In this document: one piece after another, positions 1 through 4,237 of the stretch | Layout of the letters: each line of letters starts with the position of its first letter | Position numbering within the stretch: position 1 is the first letter of the stretch | Assembly: GCA_003453085.1 (NCBI GenBank) | Contig: DMMK01000019.1 | Span: 1 to 5,548, forward strand | DNA length: 5,548 nt | Direction: 5' to 3' | Source: Verrucomicrobiales bacterium | GTDB taxonomy: Bacteria > Verrucomicrobiota > Verrucomicrobiia > Verrucomicrobiales > Verrucomicrobiaceae | Notes under the pieces: model-generated | What the model saw: only the letters and a program-made list of their open reading frames with translations | What the model was told of the DNA's origin: nothing | Database searches by the model: none | Position numbers and translations under genes: made by a program

Positions 1-127
1 GGGTGGGGGCGTTTGGATTGATGAGCACCCGACGCGGGCCGATGGGCGGCTTTGGCGTGGTGGGGGCGACCTGGGCCTGCACGCTGGCGGCGGTCAGTAG
101 GGCGAAAAGAAAGGAAAGGGACTTCAT
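1..127 (-). CDS. N-terminus of a secreted protein, function unknown (partial)
   Basis: Reading leftward from the ATG at 127 gives 42 complete codons before the window edge. The protein begins with a classic Sec signal peptide: M-K-S, a hydrophobic core (LSFLFALLTAASV) and a VQA cleavage site, so the mature chain probably starts at Gln19. The mature part seen so far is Pro-rich and low in complexity (PTTPKPPIGPRR), as in a flexible linker ahead of a domain outside the window. It lies 51 bp downstream of the HtrA-like protease in the same direction, so the two are probably cotranscribed. A second protease or PDZ protein of the same envelope-quality-control unit is a reasonable guess, but nothing visible proves it. 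There is no Shine-Dalgarno motif: the 20 bases before the start are pyrimidine-rich. The signal peptide itself is the main evidence that the gene is real. Confidence 0.7.
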   Translation of the reverse strand, partial: MKSLSFLFALLTAASVQAQVAPTTPKPPIGPRRVLINPNAPT

Positions 128-178
128 GAGCACGAAAGGAAAAAAGGTGGCAGGGACAGTCTCGGAAAAAGGGCGGGG

Positions 179-1708
179 TTATTCACCCAGGTAGGCGTCT
201 TCCGGGATGTTGTAGGTCTGCATGATTTTAGGATGGGCGGCATCGGCGAGGTCACGCTTCAGCACCAGGGGGCGGCCTTTTTCCAGCAACTTGATGACGA
301 TGAAGTCTGCCTTTTCACCCTTCTTCTCCAGGGCGGTTTTTACGTCCTTGAGGCTACGGATTTTGACCCCGTTGATCTCATCCACCACGCTCTGCGCGTA
401 GGGGGTGATGTAGGTATTCACTTCATCGGCAAGGATGCTCGTCAGCAGCACGGGCTCGGGCCGTTCCACATAGAGTTTTTCCGTCAGATAATTGTCAAAC
501 AAGTAGTTAGCCGCCGAGTCGGAGATCTGGTGGGCATCCATGAGGTTCTTGTCCATGGGTTGGAAGACCAGACCGGCGTAGACGAGGTAACGTGGGCGCT
601 GATTGTACTGCTCTCCCAGCTTCACGTAGGGGTCAAAGCGCTTCAGCACCACCTCGGTCTCCGTCTTTTTGCCATCGCGCATGTAGGCCAGCTTCAGCTT
701 GTCCCCGGCGAACTTGCGCTCCACCACTTCGTTCATGTCCATCAGCTCACCTTCAAAGCGGATGAGGCCATTGTTCATGATGGGGTTATCATCCATGGAG
801 AGGAGTACATCTCCGCGCTTTAGCAGATTTCCCGCGCTGCCCGCAGGCTCCACATCGGCGATCATCACGCCCACACCACCGCCATTGAGGCCCATGGCTT
901 TTTTCTGCGCGCTGTTTTCGATGGGGAAGTCGCTGACAGCGAGGTCCACGTAGTGGTCATACTTGCCATCGTCCACGTCCTTTAAAAAGCGCTGCACCAC
1001 CGGCACGGGGATGATGTAGCCGACATTCTGCGCCACGCGGCCATTGAAGCCCTGGAAGGCCACACCGACGACCTTGCCATCCTGGATGACGGGGCCGCCT
1101 GAGTTGCCGGGGTTGATCGCCGCATCCACCTGAATGGCGAGGTGGGAATCCACCTGCGTGTGGCTGAAGGGGCGGAAGTCAATGCGTGAGACCACGCCGC
1201 GAGTGACGGAGATGCGATCTCCGCCGATGGGGTAACCGACGGCGATGACCTCGGTGTTCAGCTTGGGGATGCCACCAAAGGTGAGGGGCTTCAGCTTCTC
1301 AAAGTGAGAGCCGTCTTCGGCCTCCAGGATGGCGAGGTCACAATCATGCGCCACATGCACCACGCGGGCCGGATGGGGCTCGGGGTCATTGGTGGTGCGG
1401 ATCACCAGCTTGGTGGCATTGCTGATGACGTGGGCATTGGTGAGGAAGCGGTTTTTACCAATAAGGAAACCTGTGCCTGATCCGCCTGAGGGCTGGCCGG
1501 CGTTCCAGGGCTCGCGGTAGTCGGGAAGCAGAACGGAAGCGTCAATGTTGACGATGCCTTCCCATTCATCAATCAGCGGGGCCTCAGGAACAGGAGGAGA
1601 GGCGGCAGGGACGGAGTCCGGCACGGTATCCGGCGTAGTTTGCTGGGCAGGGGAGAGGACCGAGAACGCCAAGGCTGCGACGGCGGGGTAAAGGGGACGC
1701 ATTTTCAT
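179..1708 (-). CDS. HtrA/DegP-like periplasmic serine protease, DEG9-type with two PDZ-like modules
   Basis: A 509-residue secreted trypsin-fold protease (family S1C) that probably degrades or refolds damaged envelope proteins. Start chosen at ATG 1708 because it gives a good signal peptide (MKMRPLYPAVAALAFSVLSPA, cleavage before QQ); the in-frame ATG at 1759 would add 17 polar residues ahead of it and overlaps a putative promoter. A Pro-rich linker (about 24-45) precedes the protease domain. The catalytic triad is intact: His93 in LTNAHV, Asp124 in CDLAILE, Ser203 in GNSGGP. A PDZ domain follows (about 270-360, with GVMIADVEPAGSA and RGDVLLSMDD). The C-terminus has a second, divergent PDZ-like module (ILADEVN, VDEINGVKIRSL) and ends in a YNIPEDAYL motif, which resembles the DEG9 subfamily rather than E. 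coli DegP. It is divergent from the RNase gene, with the partial secreted gene downstream. Confidence 0.93.
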   Translation of the reverse strand: MKMRPLYPAVAALAFSVLSPAQQTTPDTVPDSVPAASPPVPEAPLIDEWEGIVNIDASVLLPDYREPWNAGQPSGGSGTGFLIGKNRFLTNAHVISNATKLVIRTTNDPEPHPARVVHVAHDCDLAILEAEDGSHFEKLKPLTFGGIPKLNTEVIAVGYPIGGDRISVTRGVVSRIDFRPFSHTQVDSHLAIQVDAAINPGNSGGPVIQDGKVVGVAFQGFNGRVAQNVGYIIPVPVVQRFLKDVDDGKYDHYVDLAVSDFPIENSAQKKAMGLNGGGVGVMIADVEPAGSAGNLLKRGDVLLSMDDNPIMNNGLIRFEGELMDMNEVVERKFAGDKLKLAYMRDGKKTETEVVLKRFDPYVKLGEQYNQRPRYLVYAGLVFQPMDKNLMDAHQISDSAANYLFDNYLTEKLYVERPEPVLLTSILADEVNTYITPYAQSVVDEINGVKIRSLKDVKTALEKKGEKADFIVIKLLEKGRPLVLKRDLADAAHPKIMQTYNIPEDAYLGE

Positions 1709-1729
1709 GGAAAGGGACAATCTGTGCCA

Positions 1730-1759
1730 AACATACGTAGGGCGGTGCATCAAAGACAA
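1730..1759 (-). promoter_or_regulatory. Possible sigma70-like promoter of the HtrA-like gene
   Basis: On the minus strand, TTGTCT (1754-1759, 4/6 match to -35) and TATGTT (1730-1735, 4/6 match to -10) are separated by 18 bp. Transcription would start near 1723, about 15 bases before the chosen ATG at 1708. This placement also argues against the longer start at 1759. The matches are moderate, so this is a suggestion only. Confidence 0.3.
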
Positions 1760-1853
1760 GCCCTTCTGCCGACCTGCTCAAACAATACGCAACGAAGTTC
1801 GCGGACTCTTGTTGCTCCGTATCGAAGATTCGGCAGGATCAGGCCGCAAATCC

Positions 1854-2162
1854 ATGGCCAATCCCTCTCAGTCAGAATCCATTGATCAACTTCGCCAGGA
1901 TGCCTGGGTGGGAGATGCAGTGCTGGAACTTTACGTCCGCAGTTACATCCTGCGCCTGCATGGTAAGGTGGATGCGGAGATGAAGACTCGCTTTACCTGC
2001 AATCAATTTCTCAACTGCGTGGGCAACCCCACCAAGGTGGAGGCCGACATCGGCATCATCTACCAGAAGGGCGGGCTGGAGACGGCCTTTGCCTGGATCC
2101 ACGAAAACCTGGAGCCGCTGTTTATCAAGCAGGAGGCCAAGCGGGTGAGAACGGGGAAGTAA
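1854..2162 (+). CDS. Compact Mini-III-like ribonuclease III domain protein
   Basis: A 102-residue cytoplasmic protein resembling the Mini-III branch of the RNase III family, whose characterised member in Bacillus (MrnC) trims 23S rRNA precursor ends. The first signature is WVGDAVLELYVRSYIL (residues 18-33), equivalent to YIGDA..E.YVR of Mini-III, with catalytic Asp21. The second is TKVEADIGIIYQKGGLETA (60-78), equivalent to the FEALLGYLY or ALEAVIGAIYLDGG segment, with catalytic Glu63. As in Mini-III, the other two acidic positions of classic RNase III are replaced (Ala17 and Thr60), and there is no dsRNA-binding domain. It is shorter than the usual 130 or so residues, because the segment between the two signatures is only about 42 residues. 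Start at ATG 1854; an open frame extends further upstream but is not protein-like and overlaps the divergent gene's promoter. A weak AG-rich stretch (AGGATCAGG) lies 11 bases upstream of the ATG. Confidence 0.8.
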   Translation: MANPSQSESIDQLRQDAWVGDAVLELYVRSYILRLHGKVDAEMKTRFTCNQFLNCVGNPTKVEADIGIIYQKGGLETAFAWIHENLEPLFIKQEAKRVRTGK

Positions 2163-2186
2163 ACGTAAGATTCAAAAAGCCGTTTC

Positions 2187-2215
2187 TTGACAGGGTCTAA
2201 CCATTCGGTTAATCA
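2187..2215 (+). promoter_or_regulatory. Promoter with consensus -35 box
   Basis: A perfect TTGACA lies at 2187-2192. The -10 box is weaker: GTTAAT (2208-2213, 4/6, spacer 15) or TAATCA (2210-2215, spacer 17). A strong -35 with a poor or badly spaced -10 is common at controlled promoters. A start near 2220 would give a leader beginning just before the short reading frames. It is placed after the RNase stop codon and before the structured leader, and points toward the exporter operon. Confidence 0.45.
2198..2211 (+). promoter_or_regulatory. Palindromic operator candidate in the promoter spacer
   Basis: TAACC (2198-2202), ATTC, GGTTA (2207-2211) is a perfect 5+5 inverted repeat exactly between the -35 box and the presumed -10 box. 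That is where repressors of the TetR type and similar dimeric helix-turn-helix regulators often bind in front of exporter genes. No regulator gene is visible in the window, so the family assignment is a guess. Confidence 0.4.
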
Positions 2216-2228
2216 CGGGCCTCGTTTG

Positions 2229-2336
2229 ATGAATTCTCTCCGTCACCCATGTCTCGCCGCCGTCGCTGGTTCCCCAGCGAAACGTGGCGTCATGGTGTGG
2301 GCCGTTATCGCGGCCTGGCCACGCCAGGTGGGTTGA
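2229..2336 (+). CDS. Possible leader peptide, frame A (35 aa)
   Basis: ATG 2229 to TGA 2334-2336 encodes 35 residues beginning MNSLRHPCLAAVAGSPAKRG and containing two Trp codons near the end (residues 24 and 30). The stop codon lies inside the 5' arm of the proposed anti-terminator (2327-2339), so a terminating ribosome would mask it. It starts only about 9 bases from the predicted transcription start and has no Shine-Dalgarno. It overlaps the alternative leader frame at 2249, and at most one of the two is likely to be the functional one. Confidence 0.2.
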   Translation: MNSLRHPCLAAVAGSPAKRGVMVWAVIAAWPRQVG

Positions 2337-2353
2337 GATCTTCGTTTATCTAA
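2249..2353 (+). CDS. Possible Arg-rich leader peptide, frame B (34 aa)
   Basis: ATG 2249 to TAA 2351-2353 encodes 34 residues starting MSRRRRWFPSETWRHG. Eight are Arg, four of them consecutive (codons 3-6, at 2255-2266), and there are Trp at 7 and 13. The stop lies in the apical loop of the proposed anti-terminator hairpin, so a ribosome finishing the peptide would occlude its 5' arm and favour termination, while one held near the Arg run would leave it free. This is the geometry expected of an attenuation leader peptide. There is no Shine-Dalgarno. It could also be chance coding in a structured RNA. Confidence 0.35.
   Translation: MSRRRRWFPSETWRHGVGRYRGLATPGGLRSSFI
2263..2280 (+). promoter_or_regulatory. 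Leader hairpin 1
   Basis: TCGCTGG (2263-2269) and CCAGCGA (2274-2280) form a perfect 7-bp stem closed by a TTCC loop. It overlaps the end of the four-Arg codon run of leader frame B, so a ribosome there would melt it. Confidence 0.5.
2294..2325 (+). promoter_or_regulatory. Leader hairpin 2
   Basis: GGTGTGG (2294-2300) pairs with CCACGCC (2319-2325) with one G-U pair. GCC (2301-2303) then continues with GGC (2312-2314) across a CTGG bulge, and the loop is 2304-2311. It ends one base before the anti-terminator arm. CCAC (2319-2322) can alternatively pair with GTGG (2328-2331), which would link this hairpin to the terminator decision. Confidence 0.45.
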
Positions 2354-2381
2354 ATTTCCAAACGTATCTCCCAAACCCACC
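2327..2381 (+). promoter_or_regulatory. Predicted anti-terminator hairpin
   Basis: Three consecutive helices can form: GGTGGGTT (2327-2334) with AACCCACC (2374-2381), GAGAT (2335-2339) with ATCTC (2366-2370), and CGTTT (2343-2347) with AAACG (2360-2364). Only a 3-nt bulge (2371-2373), a small 3x1 internal loop and a 12-nt apical loop interrupt them. The 3' strand of the basal helix is the same sequence that forms the 5' arm of the intrinsic terminator, so the two structures exclude each other. Confidence 0.6.
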
Positions 2382-2409
2382 CCGGACACAGGCGGTGGGT
2401 TTTTTCTTT
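2373..2409 (+). terminator. Intrinsic (Rho-independent) terminator in the leader
   Basis: AAACCCACC (2373-2381) and GGTGGGTTT (2394-2402) form a perfect 9-bp stem with a 12-nt loop. It is followed by T6-C-T3 (2400-2409). The orientation is plus: on the minus strand the stem lacks a following T tract. It lies upstream of the exporter start, not simply after the RNase gene, consistent with attenuation. Confidence 0.8.
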
Positions 2410-2416
2410 CCCCTCC

Positions 2417-2433
2417 GTGATTCCCACAATCAC
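2417..2433 (+). repeat. Small inverted repeat between terminator and exporter start
   Basis: GTGATT (2417-2422), CCCAC, AATCAC (2428-2433) is a perfect 6+6 inverted repeat with a 5-nt loop. There is no T tract after it, so it is not a terminator. It could be a 5'-UTR hairpin or a protein site, or be accidental. Confidence 0.3.
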
Positions 2434-2486
2434 CTTTCCTGAGCAGCCCCAGCATCCCGGTCGAATCTTCCGCCTCGCTCCCCAGC

Positions 2487-3398
2487 GTGGCCAGTCCCTT
2501 ACGCCCTCCCTTCAGTCTCGTCATCGCAGCCTTTGCTGCGGTGTATCTGATCTGGGGGTCCACGTATCTGGGCATTCGTCTGGCCATTGATTCCATCCCC
2601 CCTCTGCTGATGGCAGGCAGCCGTTTTGTCATCGCTGGCGGTGTTTTGTACCTGGTCATGCGAATGCGCGGTGCACCGCGTCCCGACTGGGACCACTGGC
2701 GCGGTTCCATCATCATCGGTGGCCTGCTGCTGATGGCGGGCAATGGCGGTGTGTGTTGGGCCCAGCAGACGGTTCCCTCGGGTGTGGCGGCGCTCATTGT
2801 GGCCTCCGTGCCGCTGTGGATCATGCTGGTGGACTGGCTGCGCCCGCAGGGCCTGCGGCCCACGTGGCGTGTGGTGGCGGGCTTGGTCATCGGCATGACA
2901 GGGGTGGCGGTGATCATCCTGGGTCGTGGGGAATTGGGCCAACGAGTGGTGGAGCCCGTGGCGGCTCTGGTACTCGTAGGGGCGAATATCTGCTGGGCGC
3001 TCGGCTCCATCTATGCCCGCCATGCGCGAAAGCCTGGCTCGGCCCTGCTGGGGGTGGCCATGCAGATGCTGTGCGGCGGTGGATTGCAATTGTTGTTAGG
3101 CTTGGCTTTGGGTGAAGCCCAGGATTTGAATCTGGCAGCCATCACTCCCACCTCGGCCTGGGCTTTTGTTTATCTCACCCTCATCGGCTCGCTGGTGGGC
3201 TTCACCGCCTACATCTGGCTCCTTCAGGTCAGCACCCCCGCCCGGGTTTCCACCCATGCTTATGTGAACCCCCTCGTAGCGGTGCTGCTCGGCAGTTGGT
3301 TCCTCCATGAGCCCATCTCCCAGAACGTGATCATCGCGGGCGCTCTGGTTCTTTTTTCCGTGATTCTCATCACCCGTTCCTCTCCTTCCCCCAAGTGA
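2487..3398 (+). CDS. EamA/DMT-family inner-membrane exporter, YedA-like
   Basis: A 303-residue integral membrane protein of the drug/metabolite transporter superfamily with two tandem EamA repeats (about 10-145 and 155-297) and ten predicted helices. The N-terminal helix carries the typical IWGSTYLGIR (22-31) followed by PPLLMAGSRF (38-47). The second repeat ends in the family motif AYVNPLVAVLLGSWFLHEP (258-276). The closest match by eye is the YedA group; family members export amino acids, metabolites or drugs, and the substrate cannot be read from sequence. The start is GTG 2487: it gives the expected 10 or so residues before helix 1, and no in-frame ATG or GTG lies between it and the upstream stop at 2418-2420. 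No Shine-Dalgarno is visible. The gene follows the attenuator leader and overlaps the methyltransferase by 4 bp (GTGA). Confidence 0.9.
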   Translation: MASPLRPPFSLVIAAFAAVYLIWGSTYLGIRLAIDSIPPLLMAGSRFVIAGGVLYLVMRMRGAPRPDWDHWRGSIIIGGLLLMAGNGGVCWAQQTVPSGVAALIVASVPLWIMLVDWLRPQGLRPTWRVVAGLVIGMTGVAVIILGRGELGQRVVEPVAALVLVGANICWALGSIYARHARKPGSALLGVAMQMLCGGGLQLLLGLALGEAQDLNLAAITPTSAWAFVYLTLIGSLVGFTAYIWLLQVSTPARVSTHAYVNPLVAVLLGSWFLHEPISQNVIIAGALVLFSVILITRSSPSPK

Positions 3399-4162
3399 AC
3401 ACCCTTTCTATCAGCAGTTTTTATCCTCCCAGCCTCACCTTGCCTGCCGGGGACTTCATGGAGCGCCGTAGCGCCGGCACTCATGCAGCCTTTGCCCTGC
3501 CGCTGATGCGGCCAGGCATGCGTCTGCTGGACTGCGGCTGCGGCCCCGGTTCCATCACTCTCGGTCTGGCGGAGCGCATCCGCCCGGGCGGCATCGTTGG
3601 AATCGACTGCCAGGGCGAGCAGCTTCGCCAAGCCAATGAAAAAGCCGTGGAGCGGAATCTTAACGCTGCTTTCATCCAGGCCAATGTCTATGAGCTGCCC
3701 TTCGGCGCCGCGGAATTTGACGGCGTTTTTTCCCATGCGTTATTCGAGCACCTTGCCCGTCCCACCGCCGCGCTAATGGAACTGCGCCGTGTGATGAAGC
3801 CTGGCGCTTTCATTGCCCTGCGCAGCCCTGACTGGGGTGGCTTTGTCCTGGACCCCTGGGACGATGATGTTTCTGCAGCGATCCATGCCTATCGCGATCT
3901 CCAGATCGAAAAGGGCAGCGATGTCATGGCGGGAAGGAAGCTGGGAACCTGGCTAAGGGCGACGGGGTTTCACCACGTCACACCCTCAGCGAGCTACGAG
4001 ATCTATGCGTCCACGAGATTGATAGCCGATCACCTCGCCCGTGAATTGGAGCAAAATCACCAGGAGGCGGGTGCCTTCATCCTGCGCGAGTGGGCGGAGA
4101 AGCCCGGCGCTATGTTTGCCCAGTCGTGGTTTGAAGCCGTGGGCTGGAAACCCTGGTTGTGA
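3395..4162 (+). CDS. Class I SAM-dependent methyltransferase (UbiE/type 11-like)
   Basis: A 255-residue soluble methyltransferase with a Rossmann-type SAM fold. Motif I is LLDCGCGPGSIT (44-55). The acidic residue ending strand 2 is Asp71 (GIVGIDCQ), an acidic/hydrophobic adenine-contact region follows (ANVYELPF, 96-103), motif IV is FDGVFSHALFEHL (108-120), and the LRRVMKPGAFIAL segment (130-142) is typical of the UbiE/MenG-like type 11 group. The acceptor is unknown; small molecules, including quinones, sterols and antibiotics, are all precedented for this fold, and nothing visible points to rRNA. The chosen start is GTG 3395, translationally coupled to the exporter stop. ATG 3458 (residue 22) is an alternative with a GGGGA four bases upstream, but would drop the N-terminal segment ahead of the MERRSAGTHAAF region. 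Confidence 0.88.
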   Translation: MNTLSISSFYPPSLTLPAGDFMERRSAGTHAAFALPLMRPGMRLLDCGCGPGSITLGLAERIRPGGIVGIDCQGEQLRQANEKAVERNLNAAFIQANVYELPFGAAEFDGVFSHALFEHLARPTAALMELRRVMKPGAFIALRSPDWGGFVLDPWDDDVSAAIHAYRDLQIEKGSDVMAGRKLGTWLRATGFHHVTPSASYEIYASTRLIADHLARELEQNHQEAGAFILREWAEKPGAMFAQSWFEAVGWKPWL

Positions 4163-4224
4163 GGGCTCAAGAGTCGGCTTATCCAAAAAACATCCTTTGC
4201 AGACGGCGTGGGCGGTCCTTTGAT

Positions 4225-4237
4225 AGGGGCCCTCCCC
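4225..4237 (+). promoter_or_regulatory. Ribosome binding site of the MMPL gene
   Basis: AGGGG (4225-4229) lies 8 bases before ATG 4238 and is the clearest Shine-Dalgarno-like element in the window. GGGG (4226-4229) can pair with CCCC (4234-4237) immediately before the start codon across a CCCT loop, so the site may be partly self-masked. Confidence 0.4.

Larger units (their letters stand above)
2163..2486 (+). promoter_or_regulatory. Intergenic regulatory leader region upstream of the exporter operon
   Basis: This 324-bp gap has no long gene. In order it holds a consensus -35 box with a palindrome in the spacer, two overlapping short reading frames, two hairpins, an anti-terminator arm, an intrinsic terminator, and a small inverted repeat before the exporter start. 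The ordering matches an attenuated leader transcript of roughly 190 nt that is either terminated near 2409 or read through into the exporter genes. It could alternatively be an independent small RNA. No familiar riboswitch or housekeeping RNA motif (T-box, SRP, tmRNA, RNase P) was recognised. Confidence 0.6.

Noticed and set aside
233..823. A 196-codon plus-strand open frame
   Set aside because: It lies wholly antisense to the protease, whose catalytic and PDZ motifs are intact; no recognisable motif of its own.
1709..1759. A longer N-terminus for the protease, from ATG 1759
   Set aside because: It would put 17 polar residues in front of a good signal peptide and overlap a plausible promoter.
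1707..1853. An upstream extension of the RNase-like frame to ATG 1707
   Set aside because: The extra 49 residues match nothing in Mini-III proteins and overlap the divergent gene's start region; ATG 1854 gives the expected N-terminus.
2161..2185. A terminator directly after the RNase gene (AAACG with CGTTT)
   Set aside because: Only 5 bp with a 15-nt loop, AT-rich, and the following T run is too short.
2327..2409. A T-box or another known riboswitch class
   Set aside because: The T-box core (a GGGTGG-ACCGCG type element) is absent and I could not match any other known aptamer core; only the alternative pairing is supported.
2243..3010. A 255-codon open frame on the minus strand opposite the exporter gene
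   Set aside because: Its translation is low in complexity (rich in Pro, Arg, Thr and Met) with no domain, and it is antisense to a clearly recognisable membrane protein.
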